From the NCBI GenBank assembly GCA_012838425.1, contig DUPG01000026.1, forward strand, positions 1 to 64,000: 64,000 nt of DNA, written 5' to 3'. The DNA is from Clostridiales bacterium (lineage in GTDB: Bacteria > Bacillota > Clostridia > Christensenellales > CAG-138). The notes beneath the pieces are model-generated. The model did no database searches. It had not been told where the DNA came from and was given only the letters and a program-made list of their open reading frames with translations. The translations under genes and the position numbers were made by a program. Below are positions 47,101 through 57,119 of this stretch, in pieces. How positions within the stretch are numbered: the first letter of the stretch is position 1; each line of letters begins with the position of its first letter.

Positions 47101-50100
47101 TCTCCCGCCTTTATAGTTACCTCTGAGCGCGCGCATATTCCGGGTTCTATAGGCGCTGTAACGTCCGCGCTCATAAACAATGGAGATTTCATAGCCGATG
47201 CATGGCTGCTGTTCCTGCCGGGAATTATCAGCCTGTCCGTTACATAGCGCGGGCGCGAATCGCCCCCAATCATCTGTGCATACATATACACAGGCTTTCG
47301 CTTTATTGTGCCGCGCCTATGGAATAGCAGCATATCATCTGCAAGCTCTGCGTCAACCGTTACGCGCACAAATGCTGGGTGCGAAATATCCTCTTGGAAT
47401 GAGGCTAAGCTCACCTCCGAGAATACGCCTACCTCTACCGTTTTCTCCTCGCTGCCATGATTTATTAGGGTGATTTGCCGCAGCTCACCGTTGCAATCGG
47501 GCGAAACTATTGTTTCAACCTTGCAGGTAATATCGCCAATGCGCTTTACCTGCTCTACCCTATGCCTATCAAATACCGTAAACGCGCTGTCGCCCTCCTG
47601 CTGACATAGTGCCGGTGCGACCTCTTCTATTTCATCATCGCATTTTATGCAAACGGCAACCCCTGAATCCGAACGCAGATAATCCGGTCTGAATCTTGTC
47701 AAATAAACATCTCCACATTTTGAAAAGCCGACGCCATTGTCGCAAATAAACACAGTGTATTCGCCATTCGTAAGCAATTGAGATTGCGGCGTTTTGTGGA
47801 ATCTGCGCAGGTACCTTGGCTTCGAATCCGCTCTTCTTTTACATTCTTCTTCGTCCTCATAGGCGGTGCGCTCAAACTCTTTGAGCGTTATTGCGTTAGA
47901 GGGCAGCTCTTCCTCATTCAACAGCAATACTGTTCTTATTTCGGGAATCCTTGAAAAGCGTTCTTGAATTATATTGCCGCGCAATACATTCGTAATCGCG
48001 CATAGGCTCATGCCCTGATGGTGAGCCATGTAGCTTTCCACAATTTCGTATTCTGCATTGGGGCGCACGCGGCTATTCGTATAATCAATCGCTTCAAAAT
48101 AACCGTACCTTCCGCGCATACTTTCATCAAACAGCCTTATGCCATCGCAAGCGGCTTCCTTATCAACAAGCAATGCAAGTACCGTTGCATACGGGGCTAT
48201 TACAAGCTCGCGCTCGCGAATGGGGCAAAGCCCCAGCTTAGGAACGCCAAATGCCCTGTACTGATAGTACATAGACTGGTCGAAAGCATAGTATCCCGAC
48301 TCTGAAATTCCCCAAGGTATTGTGCGCTTTTTGCTCAAGCTCTCGGCATACTTGCGCTGGGCTATTACTACATTTTTGCAGCTTTCGTCCAGCAATGTAT
48401 CTTCAACATTGGGAGTAAATATTACGGGCATAAGGTACTCGAACATTGTGCCGCCCCACGAAATCAATGCCCTAACCTTATCCGCCTTTATAAGTAACCT
48501 GCCCAGCGAAAACCACGCTTTTACGGGTATCTTATTCATAGCGCAGGCGACAAAATAGCTGAGCCGCGCTTCAGACGCCAACAGGTCATACCAAGATTGA
48601 TTAAGTACACCATTGTTATAGTCAAAGCCTATGTGGAATAGCGACTTGCTATTGTCAAACAGCGCGGAAAAGTCCATATCATACGCTATTTTTCGTAAAT
48701 CCTGCGCAATTCTCTCTTTTTTCTCTCTTCTCTCTGCGCTTAATGAGCCGTCATTCAGCTCAAGCACCGATTGAGCGCATACTAAAAGGCACGCCGCCAA
48801 GTTGCCGCTGTCAACAGTGGATATGTAGGGCGGCTCTAGCTTTTCGCCGGTATTTATCGAATACCAGTTGAACAGATGTCCATTCCATTTTTCTAATCTA
48901 TTGATGTACACAATTGTGATTTCTAAGCGGGAAAGCATTGTATCTGCATCAATATAGCCCAAATCATACGCGCAAACTGTCGCCATAAGCCCCATACCAA
49001 TATTCGTGGGCGATGTGATTCTAACCGCTGGCTTTTTGGGATTCTCCTGAACATTATCGGGCGGAATAAAGCCATGCTCCTTTTCGCCCTGCTCATCAAA
49101 GAACGCCCATATTTGCTTGGCAAGCTCCTCAAGCATTGATTTATTAGCTTCGGACAATTCCTTTTGCTTTTTAGGCAAATCCATAAGATAAATAACTGCC
49201 GGAGCGAATATCCAAGCTATCCCCAGCACTATTGCCGCGCAGAATTGGCAAAAGGGCATTGAGAAATAAAAAATACCGAACGCGGTGTTCACCCATGTTT
49301 TTCTGTAATAATACGCTAAGTTCTTATTCTTAAAATGCTTCTCGCTTTCGGCTGCGGTTTGCCATTCCAACATTCTTCTATGCGTGAAATTCACTCTCAC
49401 TAATGTTCTTATAATCGCGTCAAGGCTTATATACGCTTCATAGGGAAGCATAATTATTCGCAATACCGCGCGCAAAGCGGTATAGGCTTGGTCTTTCAGC
49501 TTGCCAAAGCCGCATTTTGGGATATGCACAAAGGCTGATAGACAGTCTATTACTTGGTCAATGAGGAGAGCAGCTATTCCGATATACGCCGAAGCTCGCC
49601 ACCCTATAAATATAGAAAGCAGCAATGTCATCATTACGCTGGGGATAATAAGGCTTCTTCTTAGATTATCAAGTATCTTCCAGCGCGCAAGCCTTGATAG
49701 ATATGTATTGTATTTTACGCCATTTAAGTCCTTGCCGTTGCGCGAAAGGTAAGGCAACAGTTGCCAATCGCCCCTAAGCCAGCGGTGCTGCCTTTTCCAC
49801 CACGAAATATAAGTCGAGGGCTCACCGTCATAAAACACGACATCGCTTAAATACCCTGCACGCACGAAGCAGCCCTCAAGCAAGTCGTGGCTTAGCACTG
49901 TATTGTCCCTTATTTTGCCCTCTAAAGCCTTTGCGAACACTTCAATATCGAATATTCCCTTACCGCAGAAGGTGCCTTCGCGGAATATATCCGAATAGAA
50001 GTCGCAAGCAAACCCCGAATATGACGACACGCCGCCAAAGCCCGTAATAACCTTTGAGAACTTGGTTTTCGCGGCGCTTTTTGCTGTGTTATCCATTCGC

Positions 50101-51968
50101 GGAAACATCAACCCATAGCCGCTTACTACGACTCCATGCTCATTTAGTACCGGAGCGTTTTGCGGATGCGCCATTGCTCCTATCATTTCTTTTAGAGATT
50201 CGCGCGGTATTATCGTATCTGAATCCACGACCACGCAATACTTTAATTTTTCAGGCAAAGGCGAAGATATAAGCGCATAGGGCGACTCATTTTTATTCAG
50301 CACATACGAAATGAAGTCCATTACCGCGCCGCGCTTGCGCTCTCTGCCCATGAATATTCCGTCGGGCTCGTTTTTGGTTCTTTCTCTGTGCAAGAAGTAA
50401 AACAGCTTTTCTTCGCATGGGTACTTTTTGTTGAGCTTTTCAACTAATTCTTCCGCGTATTTTACAAGCTCTACTTCACCTTCCCTCCAAACAAGGTTTG
50501 AATCGGAAAAATCGCCCAAAACAGCGAAAAAGCAGCCTTCAAGCGGGTTTGACAGGTAATGCGTTTCCACTTGCTCTACACTATGCTCTACGCTTGCCTT
50601 ATCGAATATAAGCGTTGGCACAATTACTATTGTGCGCATGCTTTCTTCTAACTCGTTTCCGATTTCAAGCCTTGGAATGAAACGCGGTTTTAGCCCTTTC
50701 ATCAACAGCCTAACTGCTATTGCGTTTGCGATAGTCAATGCCGGAATTACTACGAATAGCGCTTCAAGGAGGTTAAATACTGCAAGCGGCAACACTATCA
50801 CAGCCGCAATGGCTAATTGAATGAGTATGAACCGATTCAGCTTATGATTATTCGTTCTGTATATTGACTTGCAGTCGGGGCGAAGCTCTTTCCTTAGCTC
50901 GTCTATGCCTGTATCGTCAAGCAGGTACCTGCCTACATGGGTATTGCTCATTTTTGCAAGGTTTACGGCGCGCATTGCTACGGCGGCTTCTGTTACATCT
51001 AAGTCAAGCGCAATTTTTGACACTATTTCAGCATACTTCTTCTTTGATGTGAGGTTCATATTGTTATAGAGTTCATCTGCCGAAAGCGCCTCGCGGACTA
51101 CTGAGAGAGCATTATACGCTTGCTCCCAATTCATTGTATCTATGAACTTCAAGCTGTTGATTGCGTTTGCTGCGATTCTATGACTATCGCTTTGGCGTTG
51201 AATGTGCAGGTCGTTCTCGTCCTCTATTGTTCGGCTTTGAGTTGCTAACTCGTCTTTTAGATACGAAATAAGCTCAAAGCTATCCTTTTCACACAGATAC
51301 GAATACAGATGGTTTATGCCGGCAGAATCAAGCGTTTTGACGCTTTGCCTGATTATTTCCTTCTGCTTGCGCTTACTGTTTGAATATTTTGAAAGCGTTT
51401 CCCATACCTCATCGGCGCTTTCATACTCGGCAATGGTTTGTATTGCTGTTAATGCGCTTGCTGTAAGCTGTTCAATACATACGATTTTCAACATTAAAGG
51501 TAACAGCTCTAACTCTGCGCTGCCCAGAGGTGCTATCTTTTGAAACTCGCGTATGAAGCTGTAAAAAACCTCCTCATTAAACCTGTATTCCTTATGCGCC
51601 AACAGCTCGCTTGCTATGCCGTAAACACGAAGCTGACCATTCCTTGAGCCTTCGGCTGATACAGGGATAGAATGTGGTAGTCTCTGCACTTTCAAAATAT
51701 CTGAAATTGCTGTTAAATTCTTTTCGACCAAGTAGAAATTATCAATAAGCGTATCTGCTACAGGCGGCAGCTCTACACACTTTGAGTTTGCTTTTATTAC
51801 GAATTTATATATGGCGGTTAGAACCTTTTTTTCTGAAGAAATGCTTAAATTTGCGTCATTTATGCGTATTGCCCTGCACCGCACAAAAGACAGCTCTCGC
51901 GCTAATCGTAAAAGATCCGAATCGCTTAGAAGCGTAGCCGAACCGCTTACTCGATTTTTATTATACAT
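44112..51968 (-). CDS. Cyclic beta-1,2-glucan synthase-like giant protein (GT84-like, glucoamylase-like and GH94-like modules)
   Basis: 2618 aa. CVVVDSDTIIPRESLKEMIGAM, WWKRQHRWLRGDWQLLPYL, C-terminal GGSDWNDGMDCVGRNGGESVFLAFFL as in NdvB/Cgs and GH94 enzymes. Confidence 0.88.
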   Translation of the reverse strand: MYNKNRVSGSATLLSDSDLLRLARELSFVRCRAIRINDANLSISSEKKVLTAIYKFVIKANSKCVELPPVADTLIDNFYLVEKNLTAISDILKVQRLPHSIPVSAEGSRNGQLRVYGIASELLAHKEYRFNEEVFYSFIREFQKIAPLGSAELELLPLMLKIVCIEQLTASALTAIQTIAEYESADEVWETLSKYSNSKRKQKEIIRQSVKTLDSAGINHLYSYLCEKDSFELISYLKDELATQSRTIEDENDLHIQRQSDSHRIAANAINSLKFIDTMNWEQAYNALSVVREALSADELYNNMNLTSKKKYAEIVSKIALDLDVTEAAVAMRAVNLAKMSNTHVGRYLLDDTGIDELRKELRPDCKSIYRTNNHKLNRFILIQLAIAAVIVLPLAVFNLLEALFVVIPALTIANAIAVRLLMKGLKPRFIPRLEIGNELEESMRTIVIVPTLIFDKASVEHSVEQVETHYLSNPLEGCFFAVLGDFSDSNLVWREGEVELVKYAEELVEKLNKKYPCEEKLFYFLHRERTKNEPDGIFMGRERKRGAVMDFISYVLNKNESPYALISSPLPEKLKYCVVVDSDTIIPRESLKEMIGAMAHPQNAPVLNEHGVVVSGYGLMFPRMDNTAKSAAKTKFSKVITGFGGVSSYSGFACDFYSDIFREGTFCGKGIFDIEVFAKALEGKIRDNTVLSHDLLEGCFVRAGYLSDVVFYDGEPSTYISWWKRQHRWLRGDWQLLPYLSRNGKDLNGVKYNTYLSRLARWKILDNLRRSLIIPSVMMTLLLSIFIGWRASAYIGIAALLIDQVIDCLSAFVHIPKCGFGKLKDQAYTALRAVLRIIMLPYEAYISLDAIIRTLVRVNFTHRRMLEWQTAAESEKHFKNKNLAYYYRKTWVNTAFGIFYFSMPFCQFCAAIVLGIAWIFAPAVIYLMDLPKKQKELSEANKSMLEELAKQIWAFFDEQGEKEHGFIPPDNVQENPKKPAVRITSPTNIGMGLMATVCAYDLGYIDADTMLSRLEITIVYINRLEKWNGHLFNWYSINTGEKLEPPYISTVDSGNLAACLLVCAQSVLELNDGSLSAERREKKERIAQDLRKIAYDMDFSALFDNSKSLFHIGFDYNNGVLNQSWYDLLASEARLSYFVACAMNKIPVKAWFSLGRLLIKADKVRALISWGGTMFEYLMPVIFTPNVEDTLLDESCKNVVIAQRKYAESLSKKRTIPWGISESGYYAFDQSMYYQYRAFGVPKLGLCPIRERELVIAPYATVLALLVDKEAACDGIRLFDESMRGRYGYFEAIDYTNSRVRPNAEYEIVESYMAHHQGMSLCAITNVLRGNIIQERFSRIPEIRTVLLLNEEELPSNAITLKEFERTAYEDEEECKRRADSKPRYLRRFHKTPQSQLLTNGEYTVFICDNGVGFSKCGDVYLTRFRPDYLRSDSGVAVCIKCDDEIEEVAPALCQQEGDSAFTVFDRHRVEQVKRIGDITCKVETIVSPDCNGELRQITLINHGSEEKTVEVGVFSEVSLASFQEDISHPAFVRVTVDAELADDMLLFHRRGTIKRKPVYMYAQMIGGDSRPRYVTDRLIIPGRNSSHASAMKSPLFMSADVTAPIEPGICARSEVTIKAGESNTLLFVMGLAKSKEQAISDCRELSSTTIEQVRDLAWAKSMSALRFMNLSAGKAELFEKMAAFVLLRIRKKPDDIKVSRLRREELHKFGISNVLPLVLVKISNTTQLRLLKTLLKFHEYMSKMGCNFELAIVGDYENEYSNELRSKIADIVSTSSINDMYSYSVRVIHGYEINDEVFDLLCMCALIVIDPNRSLDRQFEIEPFVDKPQRKYINDGRYVKPLPIQRPKLLFDNGLGGFDEETGDYLIMLSKHENTPLPWSNILVNEGFGTLITESGGGYTWKGNSHENRITPWHCDPVRDPLNEIILLRDDETGEVWTVTHGALQGEGQVLVRHGFGYSSFTSGNSGLEQVLTVAVDDYRPIKLSRLSISNPAERKRHITCFYIVEYDLAADATPRLENNAVFMFSAKTHECRYTCAVIDGEHSIELSTDRDAVLNQGWHLESISKHTGKSNMACICVTFSVNAGEKKDLLLMLGEDEYETAKAIIDKSRPSDFDIVLQRVKALWNSKLNQIVVKTPEPEFDLLINRRLLYQVYASRLMARTGYYQSGGAYGFRDQLQDVLALLHSNPRRAKGQILISAAMQFEAGDVLHWWHTPSKGVRTRITDDRLFLPFVTAKYCEVTGDYSIYDEKVPYLKDVPLQEHENDKYFVAEHTSHTDTLYEHCMRAIEATLELGAHKLPLMGGSDWNDGMDCVGRNGGESVFLAFFLQLVIEGIAPIAKQRNDKRIAKFERVKEELREAVEVHAWDGAWYKRAFFGDGTPLGSHTNTEGLIDIIPQVFSVFAGAERAKTAYKSAVSMLMNEENGTIALLTPPYGEIQEGDERVVGYIQAYLPGVRENGGQYTHAAAWSIIAACKLNNQELAMRQFRLINPINHTAQKTSMLKYKGEPYAVAGDVYSFGKNASRAGWTWYTGSAAWLYVAAVESILGIVRYGNTLKIQPNTVWNEYSIEYKYLTSVYKIKVKQFSGSKRVVVDGITAKNGIIELIDDGKVHDVLVEL

Positions 51969-52093
51969 CCGTTCCTCCGCAAAATTAGGTATGCCGCAGC
52001 GCAGTATAAGCCAAGTCAGGCGGCTTATTGTTATTATTGAGTTTTCAGAGCTTTTTATAATAATTTAGCTTGCAAAATTCGAAAAAACATTTA

Positions 52094-52122
52094 TTGAAAA
52101 TTTAGGCTAATAGTGCTAAACT
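52094..52122 (+). promoter_or_regulatory. Sigma-A-like promoter of the TetR-family gene
   Basis: TTGAAA (52094-52099), 17-nt spacer, TAAACT (52117-52122). Confidence 0.5.
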
Positions 52123-52152
52123 CTTATTATAAACAATATATAGGAGTTATAT

Positions 52153-52761
52153 ATGGAGTTCGACGATACTAACATTAGCGAAAAGAACTCAAAAAATGTG
52201 CGGGATTTGATTATTGACACCGCCGCAAGATTATTTGCCGAGCAGGGAGTACATGCTACAAGCTTAGCCGATATTGCATCGGCTGCAGAGCTTAGCAAGG
52301 GTACTCTATATTACTATTTCCCTGCAAAAGAGGATTTAACGCAGGAAATCTGCGAAATACATATAGAAAAGCTATCAGAGATACTCATTATGTGGATTGA
52401 GGATTTAGCCACGCCAGCTTTTTTTGATGGCTGCACCCTTGATAAAACGGATTACGCTTTATCACACCTCATAGACTGCATACTAAAAAGCGATATTTCA
52501 CCCCAGCTTCATATAGCACTTTGCGCAGAAGCGGCTATGTGCAACTCACCGCTTAAAGACTTGATAGCACAGTGCTACCACAACCTAAGCGTAGTGCTTG
52601 AGGTCGGAGCGCTTAGGATTCCTACAGAGATATTCGATAATTCTAAGCTGTCAATTGCCTTCTTTATGCTGCTTGACGGCTACATAATGCACAAGGCTAT
52701 GGGAATTGATACTATTTCTAAAGACGAGCTGTTTGCGTATTTCAAGGCTTGGTATAAATAA
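52153..52761 (+). CDS. TetR/AcrR family transcriptional regulator
   Basis: IIDTAARLFAEQGVHATSLADIASAAELSKGTLYYYFPAKEDL, a typical TetR HTH. Confidence 0.95.
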   Translation: MEFDDTNISEKNSKNVRDLIIDTAARLFAEQGVHATSLADIASAAELSKGTLYYYFPAKEDLTQEICEIHIEKLSEILIMWIEDLATPAFFDGCTLDKTDYALSHLIDCILKSDISPQLHIALCAEAAMCNSPLKDLIAQCYHNLSVVLEVGALRIPTEIFDNSKLSIAFFMLLDGYIMHKAMGIDTISKDELFAYFKAWYK

Positions 52762-52779
52762 AAAGCGGATTGCTCCGCC
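52760..52779 (-). terminator. Rho-independent terminator of tkt
   Basis: Minus strand GCGGAGCAATCCGCTTTTTATTT. Confidence 0.75.
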
Positions 52780-52800
52780 TCTTACTTGCAGTTAATCGTT

Positions 52801-54792
52801 TTACTGCTTATTCTTTTCTATTGCACGCTTTACGCTTTCGATGACTCTATCCTTTGTTATGCCGAAATACTCATATACCTGCTTTGCCGGCGCTGAAGTG
52901 CCGAATGTATCCATAGTTACCGCTTCGCCATTCAAGCCAATATACTTATACCAGCTTACCGACGAACCGGCTTCGACAGCTACCCTTGAGGTGATGGCCT
53001 TTGGCAACACACTTTCGCGATATTCCTCTGACTGCTTATCGAACAGCTCCATGCAGGGCATGCTTACAAGGCGCGTATTTATGCCTTGCTGCTTCAATTC
53101 TTCATGCGCCTGCTGTGCAATCTCTAATTCAGAGCCTGATGCTATAATTATGCACTCAGGATTCTCACAATCAGAAGCTATATAGCCGCCATACATTGCT
53201 TTTTCGCTTGTGATTTCATATGTAGGCAGATTCTGGCGTGAAAGCGCCAACACTGAGGGGCAGCTTGCTTTCAGAGCGCTTGCGTATGCCGCGACTGTTT
53301 CCTTATAATCCGCCGGTCTGAACACCAAAACATTTGGAGTTGCGCGCAATGCTGTCAAATGCTCTATGGGCTGGTGGGTGGGACCGTCCTCGCCTACTCC
53401 TATGGAATCATGCGTCAAAATGTATAGCACTCTAAGCCCCATCAATGCGCTTAAACGCAAAGCCGGCTTGAGATAATCGGAGAACACCATGAATGTTGCG
53501 CAGAAGGGAATGAAGCCGCCATACAGCGCAATACCGTTACAGGCTGCCGCCATAGCGAATTCCCTTACGCCGAAATGAATGTTTTGCGGTGCGAAATCAG
53601 CCTTGCTTATAAAGTCCTTAGGAGAAATTATAGTCTTATTCGAAGGTCCTAAATCAGCAGAGCCGCCGAAAAGATTTTTCATATCCAATTCGTTATACAG
53701 CATATTAAGTATTGCGCCTGAAATTGAGCGCGTTGCTTCGCCCTTTGCTTGCGGCACATTTATCAAATCTATGAGCTTTTGAATTGCTTCTTCGCTTACT
53801 TCGCTGTGCCATAGCTCATATTGCTCGGCAAGCTCGGGATAAGCTTTCTTGTATTCCTCAAACAGCTTTTTATGCTCCTGCTCATACTGTTCTCTTATGA
53901 CTTGCAGCTTTTCATAATGCTCATATACTTCGCTTGGAACCGTGAAAGGCTCGTAATTCCAGCCCAAGCGTGCCTTCATATCGGATAATACTTCCTCGCC
54001 CAAGGGTTCGCCATGCGCTGACGCCTTGCCCTGCTTTTCCGTTCCATGCGCTATATTCGTTCTGACTATAATCAGCGTGGGCTTTTTCTTCTGCGACTTT
54101 GCCTTGTCTATCGCTTTTGAAATCTTGTCTATATCCTCACCGTCAGATACCTTTATAACATTGAAGCCGTATGCTTCATAACGCTTTCCGACATCCTCCA
54201 AAAATGCTTGGTCGGTATCACCTTCAATCGATATGCTGTTGGAATCGTAAATCGCTATCAGCTTGTGCAAGCCCAAGGTACCAGCTAATGACGCCGCCTC
54301 GGAGGATACGCCCTCCATCATACAGCCGTCGCTCATCAATACATATGTGTAGTTGTTGACTATATCAAAGCCTTCCCTATTGAATATTGCTGCCTTGTGC
54401 GCTTCTGCCATAGCCATGCCTACCGCCATAGCAAAGCCCTGACCCAACGGGCCTGTGGTAGCTTCGACGCCGGGAGTATGCTTATATTCAGGATGCCCGG
54501 GAGTTTTTGAGCCAAGCTGTCTGAAATTCTTAATATCCTCTATCGAAACATCATAGCCGTTTATATGGAGCAAGGAGTATAAAAGCATAGAAGCGTGCCC
54601 TGCCGCCAATATGAACCTATCTCTGCCCTCCCAATCAGGATTTTTGGGATTGATACGCATTTTGTTGAATACCGTATAGCCTATCGGGGCGGCACCTATG
54701 GGCATTCCCGGATGACCGCTTGACGCCTTTTGCACAGCCTCGGCAGACAATACTCGAATTGTGTTGATGCACAGCTTATCGATTGAATTCAT
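52801..54792 (-). CDS. tkt: Transketolase
   Basis: AVQKASSGHPGMPIGAAPIGY, GPLGQGFAMAVGMAMAE, SDGCMMEGVSSEAASLAG, HDSIGVGEDGPTHQPIEHL. Start trimmed to 54792. Confidence 0.97.
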   Translation of the reverse strand: MNSIDKLCINTIRVLSAEAVQKASSGHPGMPIGAAPIGYTVFNKMRINPKNPDWEGRDRFILAAGHASMLLYSLLHINGYDVSIEDIKNFRQLGSKTPGHPEYKHTPGVEATTGPLGQGFAMAVGMAMAEAHKAAIFNREGFDIVNNYTYVLMSDGCMMEGVSSEAASLAGTLGLHKLIAIYDSNSISIEGDTDQAFLEDVGKRYEAYGFNVIKVSDGEDIDKISKAIDKAKSQKKKPTLIIVRTNIAHGTEKQGKASAHGEPLGEEVLSDMKARLGWNYEPFTVPSEVYEHYEKLQVIREQYEQEHKKLFEEYKKAYPELAEQYELWHSEVSEEAIQKLIDLINVPQAKGEATRSISGAILNMLYNELDMKNLFGGSADLGPSNKTIISPKDFISKADFAPQNIHFGVREFAMAAACNGIALYGGFIPFCATFMVFSDYLKPALRLSALMGLRVLYILTHDSIGVGEDGPTHQPIEHLTALRATPNVLVFRPADYKETVAAYASALKASCPSVLALSRQNLPTYEITSEKAMYGGYIASDCENPECIIIASGSELEIAQQAHEELKQQGINTRLVSMPCMELFDKQSEEYRESVLPKAITSRVAVEAGSSVSWYKYIGLNGEAVTMDTFGTSAPAKQVYEYFGITKDRVIESVKRAIEKNKQ

Positions 54793-54949
54793 TTCAAACC
54801 TCCATACACATTGTCGCTTCATATGATAACATTATGGCGAATTTTGTTCAAGTATATAAAAATCAGCCGATAATAAAATAGGCAGTTCAACTATTAGAAA
54901 TCGCAAGTTTGTCCATACTATACCCATATACAAATTCGGAGGTGAAATC

Positions 54950-56614
54950 ATGCAGTGGATTATTTTCGGCCTGGTGCAGATTATCGTAATGATAACGGTT
55001 TATTCTTACTTCAAATGGCGAAAAAAGAAAGAGGAAGGACAAACAAAGCAGATAATAAACCGAGAGGACACAAGAGAATTATATGAGTTGAGGGCTATGC
55101 GCGCACGCTCATTGAATATTCCATTATCTGAAACTGTGCGGCCGGCTTCGCTGAACGATATTATCGGTCAAGAAGAAGGCATAAAGGCACTCAGAGCGGC
55201 ACTTTGCGGCGCAAACCCTCAGCATGTGCTTATATATGGACCTCCGGGCGTGGGCAAAACCTGCGCGGCAAGGCTTATATTAGAAGAAGCTAAGAAGCGC
55301 GACATATCGCCTTTTAACCAGCATTCACAGTTTATCGAAATAGATGCTACATGTGTTCGCTTTGACGAGCGCTCGATAGCGGACCCGCTTTTAGGCAGCG
55401 TGCATGACCCCATATATCAAGGCGCGGGAGCGTTGGGCGTGCAGGGTATTCCCCAGCCAAAGCCGGGCGCTGTATCAAGAGCGCATTGCGGAGTGCTTTT
55501 CTTAGACGAAATAGGCGAGCTGCATCCTATTCAGATGAACAAGCTGCTGAAGGTATTAGAAGATAGGTGCGTGCATTTTGAAAGCGCGTATTACTCTAAG
55601 CACAATACAAATATTCCACAGCATATACACGATATTTTCCAAAAGGGTCTGCCTGCGGATTTCAGGCTTGTTGGCGCCACTACGCGCTCGCCGGAGGAGC
55701 TGCCGCCTGCCCTGCGTTCACGCTGCGTCGAGATATTTTTCTCGCCCTTAACCGATGAACACCTAATCTCTATCGCTAAAACAGCCGCCGCTAAGCTGAA
55801 TATAGGCATTAACCAAAGCACTTTGGCGGAGTGCGCCGCGTATTCGAAGTCCGGACGCGACGCTGTTAACATAATTCAGCTTGCAAGCAGCATAGCTTAT
55901 GAGGAAGGTCGAAGCTTCATATCGAAAAGTGATGTGGAATGGGTTGCCAATGTATGTCATCTGATAAAGCGGCACAGCAGTATCATTCCATCACATTCGC
56001 AGGTAGGCGTTTGCTATGGCTTGGGCGTTACAGGCAGCGTAGGCTCGATTATTGAGATAGAATGTATCGCGACTAAGGCAATTTCGGGTACCGGAACCCT
56101 AAATATTCGCGGCGCAATAATGGAGGAGGATTTCAACACGAACGGCAGACGCTTAAAACGAAAGAGCATGGCATATTCTTCTGTTGAAAATGTGTGCGCT
56201 GCATTCTACAAGGTGTTTGGAATAGATTGCAGGAAGTACGACATTGCCTTCAACATACCCGGCGGAATGCCTATGGACGGACCGAGTGCGGGCATAGCAT
56301 TGAGTACCGCCTTAATGAGTGCGCTTACAGGCAGGGCACCGCAAAGCAGCATTGCGCTTACAGGCGAAGTAACAGTGAATGGCGAAGTGCGTGCTGTGGG
56401 CGGCATACGCGAGAAGATTCAAGCGGCAATATTAGCAGGCGCGAAAAAGGTAATAATTCCGCAAGCTAATTTAGAGCAGGCAAAGGGATTTGATATTCAG
56501 ATAATACCTGTTAGTAACTTACATGAGGTTATGGCTGTGGGATTTAAGGTAAGCGGTTTAGTGAATAGCTCTGTTTCAGCAGGGCGTACGGAACAGGGGG
56601 TATTTACAAGCTAA
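54950..56614 (+). CDS. lonB: Lon-family ATP-dependent protease, LonB-like
   Basis: N-terminal TM, YGPPGVGKTCAARLILEEA, GVLFLDEIGELHPIQMNKLLKVLEDR, protease domain GGMPMDGPSAGIALSTAL...AGAKKVIIP. Confidence 0.92.
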   Translation: MQWIIFGLVQIIVMITVYSYFKWRKKKEEGQTKQIINREDTRELYELRAMRARSLNIPLSETVRPASLNDIIGQEEGIKALRAALCGANPQHVLIYGPPGVGKTCAARLILEEAKKRDISPFNQHSQFIEIDATCVRFDERSIADPLLGSVHDPIYQGAGALGVQGIPQPKPGAVSRAHCGVLFLDEIGELHPIQMNKLLKVLEDRCVHFESAYYSKHNTNIPQHIHDIFQKGLPADFRLVGATTRSPEELPPALRSRCVEIFFSPLTDEHLISIAKTAAAKLNIGINQSTLAECAAYSKSGRDAVNIIQLASSIAYEEGRSFISKSDVEWVANVCHLIKRHSSIIPSHSQVGVCYGLGVTGSVGSIIEIECIATKAISGTGTLNIRGAIMEEDFNTNGRRLKRKSMAYSSVENVCAAFYKVFGIDCRKYDIAFNIPGGMPMDGPSAGIALSTALMSALTGRAPQSSIALTGEVTVNGEVRAVGGIREKIQAAILAGAKKVIIPQANLEQAKGFDIQIIPVSNLHEVMAVGFKVSGLVNSSVSAGRTEQGVFTS

Positions 56615-56633
56615 CAACTCCCAAAAACACAAT

Positions 56634-56660
56634 AAGGCGTAGGTAACACTACGCCTTTCT
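56634..56660. terminator. Hairpin terminator between convergent lonB-like gene and rpmB
   Basis: AAGGCGTAGGTAACACTACGCCTTTCT. Confidence 0.75.
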
Positions 56661-56681
56661 ATTGCTAAATTTGCTTTGTGA

Positions 56682-56888
56682 TTAGACGCTAAGCTTCAAA
56701 CTGCCATGCTTTTTAACAGTACGATAGCAACGAGTGCACATCTGCAATCTCTTAGTAGCGCCGCCTTCAACAGTCACGCTAACCTTTTGGATGTTGGGTG
56801 CAAACGCACGCTTTGTTTTTCTGTTTGAGTGGCTGACATTGTTACCCGACATTGCGCCCTTATTGCATACCTCGCAAAACTTTCCCAT
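56682..56888 (-). CDS. rpmB: 50S ribosomal protein L28
   Basis: MGKFCEVCNKGAMSGNNVSHSNRKTKRAFAPNIQKVSV...CTRCYRTVKKHG. Confidence 0.97.
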   Translation of the reverse strand: MGKFCEVCNKGAMSGNNVSHSNRKTKRAFAPNIQKVSVTVEGGATKRLQMCTRCYRTVKKHGSLKLSV

Positions 56889-57119
56889 TATATAACACCT
56901 CCTTGTTGCCTTTCGCACGCTAAATTTACAATCATGCCGGTATTAAGCACGAATGAGATTATACCACTAATCAACACTGTACGCAAGTATAGTTTTTGTA
57001 TATTATCTAATTTTAACTAAGAAATTTTTATGCTTATTGAGTCAAAATAATGAAAAAGTATTTTACTTATAATTAGTATATGATAAAATATTTATGATAA
57101 TTCATGTGGGAGGTATACT

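Noticed and set aside
46723-47247. 174-aa plus-strand ORF and others inside 44112-51968
   Set aside because: Antisense shadow ORFs within the giant glucan synthase-like gene.
54914-54920. CATACTA upstream of the lonB-like gene, considered as a forespore sigma-G -10 element
   Set aside because: No convincing -35 at the required spacing; evidence too weak.
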